Part shown: positions 1 through 7,139 of the stretch, piece after piece | Position numbering within the stretch: position 1 is the first letter of the stretch | Layout: every line of letters starts with the position of its first letter | Assembly: GCA_036272815.1 (NCBI GenBank) | Contig: DATAYA010000038.1 | Location: forward strand, 1-10,960 | DNA length: 10,960 nt | Origin: DATAYA01 sp036272815 | GTDB taxonomy: Bacteria; Pseudomonadota; Alphaproteobacteria; Acetobacterales; Acetobacteraceae | Direction of reading: 5' to 3' | Notes under the pieces: generated by a model | Databases searched by the model: none | Told to the model about the DNA's origin: nothing | The model's input: only the letters and a program-made list of their open reading frames with translations | Translations under genes and position numbers: made by a program

Positions 1-275
1 CCGCGCACATAACGGTTCGCGTAACTGACTTTGCCGGCCGCGAAGGAAAACTTGTGGATCATGCCGGAGCCGTCGAACCAGTGGCGGTAGCGGTCAGGTC
101 CCCACTCGAACCGGCCTGGTCCCACACGCAACAGGGTACCGGTTAGCCAATCTGGAATACGGCCTTCAACGTCAAGCGCCGCGACTGACGTCTCGTTCTT
201 CAACGTTTGGAACCCGCGCTGGTAGGCCGGAACAGAAACGTCACTCGCTTCACCGTAGGAGCTGAGACTCGTCAT
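1..275 (-). CDS. Carotenoid oxygenase (RPE65/CCD family), N-terminal part
   Basis: Only the first 91 residues are in the window; the gene runs off the left edge. Members of this family use a four-histidine non-heme iron centre to cleave carotenoids, apocarotenoids or stilbene-like double bonds. The visible part carries the family's N-terminal signature: a YQRGFQTL segment (residues 18-25), then VEGRIPDWLTGTLLRVGPG (36-54), then RYRHWFDGSGMIHKF (62-76) and the VSYANRYVR strand (83-91). The iron-binding histidines normally lie further downstream and are not visible. The ATG at 273-275 is preceded by AAAGGA on the minus strand (283-288) with 7 nt spacing, which supports this start. The first 240 bases are about 60% GC, lower than the SUF genes (a sampled sufD line is 72%), so a different origin or relaxed codon use is possible. 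Family assignment is firm; the substrate cannot be told. Confidence 0.87.
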   Translation of the reverse strand, partial: MTSLSSYGEASDVSVPAYQRGFQTLKNETSVAALDVEGRIPDWLTGTLLRVGPGRFEWGPDRYRHWFDGSGMIHKFSFAAGKVSYANRYVR

Positions 276-362
276 CACGATGTCCTTTACGCTACGTCAG
301 CGCCGTCCCTGCCGTCGAGCGCAACGGCCACGTGAGCCGCCGCGCCAAGGCCGCTGCTCGCA

Positions 363-485
363 TCAGCCGAGGCCGCCGCCGTTACCGCCCCAGCGCGCCC
401 TTTCGGCCGGTGTGGCCGTTGCCGCGAAATGGTCCGCGCATCCCATGGCCAACAGACAAGCGAACAGGACCAGGACGCGGAACAT
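363..485 (-). CDS. Candidate 40-residue lipoprotein
   Basis: A short ORF on the same strand as the carotenoid oxygenase and 87 bp upstream of it. The peptide starts MFRVLVLFACLLAMGC: a basic residue, a hydrophobic stretch, then a cysteine at position 16 in a lipobox-like setting (A-M-G-C, not the ideal L-x-G-C). About 24 small and polar residues follow, ending in a glycine-rich tail. This layout resembles tiny entericidin-type membrane lipoproteins, but no specific family is recognised. No convincing Shine-Dalgarno sequence precedes the ATG (a GGGA lies about 12 nt upstream). It may be a real small gene or a chance ORF in a decayed region; the signal-like hydrophobic run is the only positive evidence. 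Confidence 0.35.
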   Translation of the reverse strand: MFRVLVLFACLLAMGCADHFAATATPAERARWGGNGGGLG

Positions 486-739
486 GACGATGGTGATCCC
501 GGAGGGGCCACCTGACAATGGACGCGCGGCGCGCCGGTTCAAGCGCTCCCGACAGGCCCCGCCATCGCTGACGCCCGGCACTGCTGCGAGAGGGCAGCGG
601 CGCGGGAACGGCAATCACATAGCCACGCCCTTGCAGCACCGCAGCTCGAGTGAGCAGTCCGGCCAATCGGGCAACCGTTTCGCGAGGCGGAAGGGGGGAT
701 GCATCCCTGCGCACATACCGTGCGAACAGACTGCGAACA
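486..739. other. Gene-poor stretch, no gene recognised
   Basis: Open frames on both strands here are short or are GC-rich shadows. None gives a recognisable domain. It lies directly beyond the point where the integrase remnant loses homology and probably represents decayed or rearranged DNA. A small direct repeat, TGCGAACA, occurs at 721-728 and 732-739, right at that boundary. Confidence 0.4.
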
Positions 740-1312
740 ACGCGCCGCGCTTGTCGCCGCTGCGCCACTTCCGCGCCTTGGCGTAGTCGAGTACCAGTTC
801 AATCCTGCTCCGGAGCCGGGATGCCGTCTCGTGCTTGTCGTGCCAGATGGACTGGAGAGCACCGTGTCCGAATCAACCTCCGACACGCGGCGGTCGCCGA
901 TCTCAGGGAAGGTGTATTGCTCCAAGGTCGCGCGCCACTGATACCGGCGCTTGGCGTTCGCCGATCGTTTTTTGTCCTCGGCGATGTAGAGGGACTCGGC
1001 CTCTTGGAAGGCGGGCATCGCCGCCTCCGCGGCCATGGCAGCGCGTTCGGCCTCCCTGCGCGCCAGCGGTCCATGCCGTTGCGCAGCATCTGCCGGGCGG
1101 CCTGCGCGCCTTCCCGGGCCGCGGCCAGCGTGCGCCGCGCCGAGGCCCATGTGGCGGGGCTTGCCGTGCCAGACGTAGCGGAACAACAAGAACCGCCGAT
1201 GTTCGTCGCGCACCTGCAACCAGAGGCCGCCGCGATCCCCGAACCGACCGGCCTTGGTCAGGCTCTCGACCTCGGGGGCGGTCAGCCGATTGAGACCGCG
1301 TGATCCGCCCAT
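740..1312 (-). pseudogene. Tyrosine recombinase/phage integrase remnant (DUF4102-type N-terminus)
   Basis: The minus strand from ATG 1312-1310 encodes a typical integrase start: LNRLTAPEVESL, then GRFGDRGGLWLQV, then FLFRYVWHGKPRHMGLGA-like sequence, the Arm-DNA-binding (DUF4102) domain. The reading frame then slips by one near 1140 (RTLAAAREGAQAARQMLRNGMD is in another frame), returns near 1070 (PLARREAERAAMAAEAA), and continues through the core-binding segment YQWRATLEQYTFPEIGDRRVSEVD. It slips again near 855, after which IWHDKHETASRLRSRIELV and LDYAKARKWRSGDK are in a third frame. Homology stops near 750. The catalytic domain with the R-H-R-Y residues is absent. A full AAGGAGGT ribosome-binding site (1317-1324) still precedes the ATG. 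Family knowledge: such P4-type integrases insert genomic islands, usually at tRNA genes. Inference: a dead island integrase, inactivated by at least three indels and truncation. Confidence 0.82.
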
Positions 1313-1439
1313 GAACACCTCCTTCGAACCGCCGGCCGACATGCCGGCCCAGCGTCACGAACGACCGATGCCAACGATGTTGCTATCGTCAAAGGATTTT
1401 CGAACGATGGCGAACCGCGGCGGTGGTCAGTTAGGCGGC

Positions 1440-1641
1440 CTGGCTCCACCACCGCGCACCAGCGCACCGCCACGCCGTCGCCCTCTTGCAGCACGATCAG
1501 CGGATTGATCTCCGCCGCCGCCACCTCCGGCAGGGCCGCGAGGCGGGAGAACACGGCGACCGCTCGCACCAGCATCGGCAGATTGCCCGGGTGCAGATTG
1601 CCCGCATAGAGCCTGCTCGTGAAACCCCGGCGCGTGCGCAC
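1440..1641 (-). pseudogene. C-terminal remnant of an ATP-grasp acyl/acetate-CoA ligase
   Basis: On the minus strand the frame reading LYAGNLHPGNL, then AVAVFSRLAALPEVAAAEINPL, then IVLQEGDGVAV matches the last part of NDP-forming acyl-CoA synthetase (acetate-CoA ligase, ATP-grasp) proteins. In these a leucine-rich helix, a PEV..EINPL motif and a GVVAVDAL-like strand end the protein. Here the expected AVDA is replaced by AVRWCAV and the expected stop is not in frame. A TAA in a neighbouring frame at 1427-1429 may be the original stop. Nothing recognisable of the roughly 650 upstream residues is present; the adjoining sequence belongs to the exported-protein gene. It is therefore a scrap left by deletion or rearrangement. 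The assignment rests on about 35 residues and is moderate. Confidence 0.5.
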
Positions 1642-1738
1642 GGGCCGACCGCACCGGCGCCCAGGCCTGCGCTGGCGACGGTGCGGATGCCGTCCGGGAA
1701 AGCGCGCTGCGGCTCGGAGAGCGCGAAATCCGATCCGG

Positions 1739-2098
1739 CTACTTCACCCGTTCGGGCTCGGCCAGGGTGCCGCAGCCGACATCGGTCATCGAAAATGTCA
1801 CCTCGCCTGCGGGTCCGGGGATGCCGACGAAATCCTCGCCGCACTGCGCGAGAGTGCTGCGCCCATCCAGCGTGCCGCGCAGCCAGAAAATGCGCTGCAT
1901 CCCGTTGTTCACCTTCGTCGTGGTGATGGAGAAGACGGTCATCCCGGCGCCCACGAGATCGGCGAGGGACTTGCCATTCATCTGCCACTCCCGAAGCGCA
2001 TCCGCGTGCGCGGTCGCGGGACTCGCGACCAGCGGGGCCACGAATAGCGGCACGGCGAACAGCGGGGCGAGCAGCACGGCAGACGGGCTCTTGCGCAT
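1739..2098 (-). CDS. Small exported protein of unknown function
   Basis: A 119-residue protein with a clear Sec signal peptide: MRKS basic start, a hydrophobic run (residues 7-25), and an A-x-A cleavage site (A30-H-A32). The mature part is about 87 residues and contains WQMNGKSLADLVGAGM (38-53), a VFSITTTKVNNGMQRIFWLRG segment (55-75) and two cysteines (C86, C109) that could form a disulfide in the periplasm. No named family is recognised. The ATG has a strong ribosome-binding site (AGGAG, 7 nt upstream on the minus strand). It begins 26 bp after the stop of the SDR gene, so the two are probably co-transcribed. Codon use looks like the neighbouring real genes. Existence of the gene is likely; its role is unknown. 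Confidence 0.77.
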   Translation of the reverse strand: MRKSPSAVLLAPLFAVPLFVAPLVASPATAHADALREWQMNGKSLADLVGAGMTVFSITTTKVNNGMQRIFWLRGTLDGRSTLAQCGEDFVGIPGPAGEVTFSMTDVGCGTLAEPERVK

Positions 2099-2124
2099 CG
2101 TTCTCTCCTATACGTGGTCGCAGC

Positions 2125-3057
2125 CTACACGGGATCCCAGGCAAACACCTCGCCGCTGCGGTCGAGCGGCATGAAGCTGCCGAGCAGCGCCGGCATCGCG
2201 TGCTCGGCAATGGCTTCGGGCGTCCAGCCCTCGCCGCGCTGCACGCCGCGCAGCGGGCGGCTCTGGCTCATCAGGAAGATCTCGTTGTGGCGGGTGGCAA
2301 ACACCTGGCCCGAGACCGCGGCCGCCGCGTCGGACGCAAGATAGACCGCCATCGGCGCGTTCTTGTCCGGCGTCATCTGCGAGATCTTCGCGACGCGCGC
2401 CTTCTGCTCCGGCGTCTCGGCCGGGATCGAGCTGGTCATCCGGCTCCAGGCGAAGGGGGCGATGCAGTTGCTGCGCACATTGTAGCGCTGCATGTCGAGC
2501 GCGATCGACTTCGACAAGGCGACGATGCCGAGCTTCGCCGCCGAGTAGTTCGCCTGTCCGAAATTGCCGATCAGGCCGGACGTGCTGGTCATGTGGACAA
2601 AGGCGCCGCCTTCCTGCTTGCGGAAATGCTCGGCGGCGGCGCGGCTGACGAAGAAGCTGCCGTTGAGATGCACGCCGATGACGGCGAGCCATTCCTCCGC
2701 AGTCATGCGATGGAAAATCACGTCGCGCAGGATGCCGGCATTGTTCACCACCGCGTCGATGCGACCGAAATGGTCCATCGCCGCCGTGACGATGCGCCGC
2801 GCGCTGTCCCAGTCGGCGACGCTTTCGGTGCTGATCGCGGCGCGGCCGCCGGCCTGCTCGATGAGCTGCTTCGTCTGTTCGGCGGGCGAGGTCGAGCCAC
2901 CCTCGCCGGTGAGCGAGACGCCGATATCGTTGATGAGCACCGCGGCGCCTGCGTCCGCCATCGCGACCGCGATCGCGCGGCCGATGCCGCCGCCCGCGCC
3001 GGTGACGACAGCGACCTTGCCCTCCAGCATTCCTGGCCGTGCCCCGTGCTGCGCCAA
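2125..3057 (-). CDS. SDR-family 3-hydroxyacyl-CoA dehydrogenase-like oxidoreductase
   Basis: A 310-residue short-chain dehydrogenase. The Rossmann motif TGAGGGIG (residues 19-26) and the acidic N43-D44 after the second strand indicate a preference for NAD over NADP. NNAG is at 105-108, and the catalytic set is S158, Y171 and K175 in the segment HMTSTSG...QANYSAAK. The usual active-site Asn of the VNL motif is replaced by VHL (H130), a change I associate with the MFE-2-like 3-hydroxyacyl-CoA dehydrogenase branch. The 60-residue C-terminal extension (RHNEIFLMSQSRPLRGVQ onward) also fits that branch, which oxidises 3-hydroxyacyl-CoA in beta-oxidation-like pathways. Start choice: the TTG at 3057-3055 has GGAGG 5 nt upstream. 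An ATG at 3030 (giving a 301-residue protein beginning MLEGKVAVVTG) has only a badly placed AGGA. It heads a two-gene minus-strand unit with the exported protein. The exact substrate is uncertain. Confidence 0.92.
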   Translation of the reverse strand: MAQHGARPGMLEGKVAVVTGAGGGIGRAIAVAMADAGAAVLINDIGVSLTGEGGSTSPAEQTKQLIEQAGGRAAISTESVADWDSARRIVTAAMDHFGRIDAVVNNAGILRDVIFHRMTAEEWLAVIGVHLNGSFFVSRAAAEHFRKQEGGAFVHMTSTSGLIGNFGQANYSAAKLGIVALSKSIALDMQRYNVRSNCIAPFAWSRMTSSIPAETPEQKARVAKISQMTPDKNAPMAVYLASDAAAAVSGQVFATRHNEIFLMSQSRPLRGVQRGEGWTPEAIAEHAMPALLGSFMPLDRSGEVFAWDPV

Positions 3058-3069
3058 CGCCGCCTCCGT

Positions 3070-3120
3070 CCCCGATCCCGTGCCTGCCCCGATCCCGTGG
3101 CTGCCCCGATCGCGTGGCTG
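3070..3120. repeat. Three tandem 17-bp repeats between divergent genes
   Basis: Units at 3070-3086, 3087-3103 and 3104-3120 read CCCCGATCCCGTGCCTG, CCCCGATCCCGTGGCTG and CCCCGATCGCGTGGCTG, each differing from the next by one base; a broken fourth copy starts at 3121. The array is 13 bp upstream of the TTG start of the SDR gene and 86 bp upstream of the membrane protein start. The period of 17 is not a multiple of three, so it is unlikely to be coding. It may be a repeated protein-binding site or simple slippage. Confidence 0.9.
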
Positions 3121-3206
3121 CCCTGGCCGCCGCCACCCTATAAGGCTGCTGCGATCTTGTGAACCCGGCCCGTAACGGCTTGCCGACAGCGACGAAAGTC
3201 GGTGCG

Positions 3207-4031
3207 ATGCACTTCATGATGAACCCGGATGCGGTCTATCTCTACCCGATCTGGACGGTCGGGCTGCTGCTGATCGGCCTCGCGGTCGGAGGGGCGGTCA
3301 CGATCGAGCTGCTGGCGCGCCGCTTCCTGCCGCTCGCGCTGCGCCGCAGCCACAACGATGTGGCAGCCGCAATGTTCTCGGTCATCGGGGTCACATACGC
3401 CGTGCTCCTCGCCTTCGTGGCCATGCTCGCCTGGGAGACGTTCAACCAGGCGAAGGCCGCGAGCTGGGAGGAGGCGGGGGCGATCCGCATTCTCGCCGCC
3501 GCCACGATGGAACTGCCCGGTGCGGCGGCGGCGGGCGCACACGCCGCGACGGCCGCCTATGCACGCATGGTCGTCAACACCGAATGGCCAGCACAGGCGG
3601 CCGGCCGAGCGGCCGGCGGCGCCGGGCGCCTCCTCGATCGCGTCGCCCGGATCGCGGCCGGCGTGCCCGACGGCGCCGGCAAGTCGCGCATGCTCTCCGC
3701 GCTTGACGGTCTGTGGCGCGCGCGCCAGCTCCGGCTGCTCGCCGCGCAGTCCGAGGTCCCGGGGATCGTATGGCTGGTGCTGTTGCTGGGCGGCGGCCTC
3801 ACGATCGCGTTCGGCTCCTTCCTCGGCTCGCCGAGTCTGGCGATGCATCTCGCGATGTCGTCCGCGCTCGCGGTCTCGGGCGCGCTCGTTCTGCTGCTGG
3901 TCCTGGCACTGGGCCACCCGTTCCGCGGCGATTTCCGCGTCTCGACCGCGCCCTACGTGGCGGTGCTGCGGACAATCACGCCGCCGCCGGGACCGGGCGC
4001 CAGGCCGGCGGCGGCGACAATACCTCAATAG
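3207..4031 (+). CDS. DUF4239-type four-helix membrane protein
   Basis: From the ATG at 3207 the protein has 274 residues. Two N-terminal membrane helices (about 14-36 and 53-75) flank the conserved HND segment (49-51). The second helix reads FSVIGVTYAVLLAFVAMLAWETF, which is the DUF4239 hallmark. A roughly 110-residue soluble region contains the conserved EW and R-x-x-R-L positions. Two further helices follow (about 187-207 and 215-236), then HPFRGDFRVS near the end, again typical of DUF4239. The family is found in many bacteria and has been likened to bestrophin channels, but no function is established. The start is uncertain: GTG 3159 and the ATGs at 3216 and 3219 are in frame, and none has a good Shine-Dalgarno sequence. 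A TATAAG at 3139-3144 could be a -10 element but has no clear -35. It faces away from the SDR gene and stands alone on its strand. Confidence 0.82.
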   Translation: MHFMMNPDAVYLYPIWTVGLLLIGLAVGGAVTIELLARRFLPLALRRSHNDVAAAMFSVIGVTYAVLLAFVAMLAWETFNQAKAASWEEAGAIRILAAATMELPGAAAAGAHAATAAYARMVVNTEWPAQAAGRAAGGAGRLLDRVARIAAGVPDGAGKSRMLSALDGLWRARQLRLLAAQSEVPGIVWLVLLLGGGLTIAFGSFLGSPSLAMHLAMSSALAVSGALVLLLVLALGHPFRGDFRVSTAPYVAVLRTITPPPGPGARPAAATIPQ

Positions 4032-4053
4032 CCAATAGCCCGGAGCCAATAGC
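4026..4053. repeat. 7-bp tandem repeat CAATAGC at a gene end
   Basis: Copies of CAATAGC lie at 4026-4032, 4033-4039 and 4047-4053, all in register with period 7; the intervening unit 4040-4046 (CCGGAGC) is degenerate. The first copy contains the TAG stop of the membrane protein gene. It is AT-rich compared with its surroundings and overlaps the left arm of the hairpin at 4043-4069. Confidence 0.85.
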
Positions 4054-4069
4054 CGCGCTATTTCGGCTC
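4043..4069. terminator. Hairpin between convergent genes, possible bidirectional terminator
   Basis: GAGCC-AATAGC (4043-4053), a CGC loop (4054-4056) and GCTATT-TC-GGCTC (4057-4069) form an 11-bp stem with a 2-nt TC bulge. It lies where the membrane-protein gene and the small charged-protein gene end towards each other, and includes the stop codon of the latter. No T-run follows on either strand, so it is not a textbook intrinsic terminator. It could instead stabilise 3' ends. Confidence 0.35.
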
Positions 4070-4210
4070 GCCGGCCTTCTTGCCCATCCGCTTCATCTCG
4101 TCGCTGGCCTTTGTGTCTTCCTGCCTGGTATGCTCGTCGGGCTTGCCGAACTCCTTCTTGTCTTCGAGCACGCTCTGCTTCGAAGTCGGCTTCTGCGGCT
4201 GATTGGACAT
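4058..4210 (-). CDS. Small highly charged protein (50 residues), unknown function
   Basis: The protein begins MSNQPQKPTSK and continues with a strongly charged, Lys/Glu/Asp-rich sequence (VLEDKKEFGKPDEHTRQ at 14-30, then ASDEMKRMGKKAGEPK to the end). It has no cysteine, no signal peptide and no membrane segment, and only one Phe as an aromatic, so it is probably disordered. Its low-GC Lys codons and amino-acid make-up differ sharply from shadow frames in this GC-rich DNA, which argues for a real gene. The ATG (4208-4210) has only a weak GAG about 6 nt upstream. A longer in-frame ORF reaches 4459 on the minus strand, but that extension overlaps the start of the SUF regulator and reads like noncoding Arg/Pro-rich sequence. 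The gene is divergent from the SUF operon, with 226 bp between starts. I do not recognise a named family. Confidence 0.62.
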   Translation of the reverse strand: MSNQPQKPTSKQSVLEDKKEFGKPDEHTRQEDTKASDEMKRMGKKAGEPK

Positions 4211-4295
4211 TTCTGCTCGTTTGGGGTCGCACCCCTTTTTGCACACAGAGGCCAACGGACGGTTGCGCGGCATGGTTTGCCGTCGCAAGAGCTTG

Positions 4296-4327
4296 TGAGG
4301 TGGCCGGCGCTGGTTGAGGTGGCCGGC
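4296..4327. repeat. 13-bp direct repeat upstream of the SUF operon
   Basis: TGAGGTGGCCGGC occurs at 4296-4308 and again, identical, at 4315-4327 (19-bp period, close to two helical turns). It lies in the gap shared by the small charged-protein gene and the SUF regulator gene. Paired sites at this spacing could bind a regulator on one face of the DNA. No known motif is matched. Confidence 0.6.
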
Positions 4328-4403
4328 ACGGGTGGCGCGGCCGGCGCGACGTGGGACCACCCCCTTGACGCTTCGCCGCCGCGGCCGCATCTGAAGGCAA
4401 TCA

Positions 4404-4418
4404 GGACCGCGCTGGTCC
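4404..4418. promoter_or_regulatory. Palindrome before the SUF regulator, candidate operator
   Basis: GGACC-GCGCT-GGTCC forms an inverted repeat with 5-bp arms, 18 bp before the ATG of the Rrf2-type regulator. A TTGACG at 4365-4370 could be a -35 element, with only a poor -10 (CATCTG, 4388-4393) at 17-bp spacing. That would place the palindrome at the transcription start, where an autorepressor could bind. Rrf2 regulators commonly bind palindromes near their own promoters; assigning this one is inference. Confidence 0.28.
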
Positions 4419-4436
4419 GCAATGCAGCGGGTTGCG

Positions 4437-4898
4437 ATGCTCAGGCTGTCCAAACTCACAGATTATGCGGTGGTCGTGCTCGCGCGCCTGTCGTGCGGGT
4501 CCGCGACGCAGACCTCGCCCGGCATTGCCGCGGCCACCGGGATCCCGGAGCCGACGGTGGCCAAGGTGCTCAAGACGCTGACCGCCGCCGGGCTGGTCGC
4601 CTCGCAGCGCGGCGCGCGCGGCGGCTACCGGCTGGCGCGGCCGCTGACTGCACTGCCGGTCGCCGAGGTGATCGAGGCGATCGACGGGCCGATCGCGCTG
4701 GCCGCCTGCGTCGACGGCGCGCTGGGCGGCTGCGACGTCGGCACAACGTGCCCGATGCGCGGTCGGTGGGACCCGGTGAATGCCGCCATTCGCGAGGCGC
4801 TCGGCGCGATCACGCTGGCCGACATGCAACCGCCGCCGCGTCCCGCGACGTTCTTCCTCAACCCCCCTAACGCGCATGATCTTGGCGCGATCGAGTGA
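4437..4898 (+). CDS. Rrf2-family SUF operon regulator (IscR-like)
   Basis: A 153-residue transcription regulator. The start MLRLSKLTDYAVVVLARLS (residues 1-19) is characteristic of the SUF-associated Rrf2 regulators. A winged-helix follows: helix-turn-helix around IAAATGIPEPTVAKVLKTL (30-48) and a wing with RGARGGYRLAR (58-68). Three cysteines, C91, C99 and C105, stand where IscR has its Fe-S ligands C92, C98 and C104. The C-terminal ALGAITLADM motif is also typical. By analogy it binds a [2Fe-2S] cluster and adjusts suf transcription to cluster supply. An in-frame ATG at 4422 exists, but the family starts at MLRLSKLTDY, so 4437 is chosen. It is the first gene of the operon and ends 4 bp before sufB. 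The cyanobacterial SufR is an unrelated protein, so no symbol is given. Confidence 0.93.
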   Translation: MLRLSKLTDYAVVVLARLSCGSATQTSPGIAAATGIPEPTVAKVLKTLTAAGLVASQRGARGGYRLARPLTALPVAEVIEAIDGPIALAACVDGALGGCDVGTTCPMRGRWDPVNAAIREALGAITLADMQPPPRPATFFLNPPNAHDLGAIE

Positions 4899-4902
4899 GC
4901 CA

Positions 4903-6389
<1,487 letters not shown>

Positions 6390-6390
<1 letters not shown>

Positions 6391-7139
6391 TGCTGGAAAT
6401 CCGCGACCTCGAAGCCTCCGTCGAGGACAAGCCGATCCTGCGCGGTGTCACGCTGTCGGTGCCGACGGGCGAAATCCATGCCGTGATGGGGCCGAACGGC
6501 TCGGGCAAATCCACGCTCGCCTATGTGCTGGCCGGCCGCGAGGGCTACGACGTCAGCGGCGGCGAGGTGCTGTTCGCCGGGCACGACCTGCTGGCGATGG
6601 ACCCGGAGGCGCGGGCGGCTTTGGGCCTGTTCCTTGCCTTCCAGGCGCCGATCGAGCTGCCGGGTGTGGGCAACGCCAATTTCGTGCGCACCGCGCTGAA
6701 CGCGCAGCGGCGGGCGCGCGGCGAGACCGAGCTCGATGCCGTGCAATTCCTCAAGCTGGCGCGCGAGGCGACCAGGCGGCTCTCGATGTCCGACGACATG
6801 CTCAAGCGCAACGTCAATGTCGGCTTCTCCGGCGGCGAGCGGAAGCGCAACGAGGTGTTGCAGATGACGTTGCTGCGGCCGCGCTTCGCGATCCTCGACG
6901 AGACCGACAGCGGGCTCGACATCGACGCGCTCCAGATAGTGGCCGCCGGCGTCAATGCGCTGCGGGGGCCGGACTTCTCCGCGCTCATCATCACCCACCA
7001 CCAGCGGCTGCTCGACCACATCGTGCCGGACCGCGTGCATGTGCTTGCCGGCGGGCGGATCGTGCGCTCGGGCGGCCCGGACCTCGCGCGCGCGCTGGAG
7101 GCGCATGGCTACGCGCAGGTGATCGCGGAGGCCGCGTGA
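6390..7139 (+). CDS. sufC: SufC, ABC-type ATPase of the SUF complex
   Basis: A 249-residue soluble ABC ATPase (E. coli SufC has 248). It drives conformational change of SufB-SufD during cluster assembly and does not transport anything. Walker A is GPNGSGKST (34-42), the Q-loop glutamine is Q85 (AFQAPIELPGV), and the signature is SGGERKR starting at S147. Walker B is AILDETDSGLD with D170 and catalytic E171, and the switch histidine is in ITHHQRLLDHI (H203/H204). The SufC-specific SGGE(R/K)KRNE and ETDSGLDIDAL sequences separate it from transporter ATPases. Its ATG shares one base with the sufB stop (TGATG), and the nearest ribosome site (GAGGG) is 12 nt away, so it probably depends on translational coupling. 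Confidence 0.98.

Noticed and set aside
382..768. Minus-strand ORF with a VRSLFARYVRRDASPLPPRE segment downstream of the integrase remnant
   Set aside because: It reads at first like a coding helix but matches no family I know and overlaps the degenerate end of the integrase; left as unassigned.
1370..1410. T-loop-like GTTCGAAAATCC on the minus strand, a possible tRNA 3' end or attachment site next to the integrase
   Set aside because: No acceptor, D or anticodon stems can be built around it, so it is neither a tRNA nor a supportable attachment site.
1497..2210. Minus-strand ORF of 237 codons including a stretch (SDFALSEPQRAFPDG) vaguely like enoyl-CoA hydratase
   Set aside because: It overlaps the better supported exported-protein gene in another frame, and the resemblance covers too few residues to support a call.
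3138..4400. Long minus-strand ORF (420 codons) opposite the DUF4239 gene
   Set aside because: It is Arg/Gln/Ala-rich low-complexity translation antisense to a recognisable membrane protein and to noncoding DNA; a typical GC-rich shadow frame.
4058..4459. 133-codon version of the small charged protein
   Set aside because: The N-terminal extension overlaps the start of the SUF regulator on the other strand and is Arg/Pro-rich like noncoding frames; the internal ATG at 4210 gives a uniform 50-residue protein.
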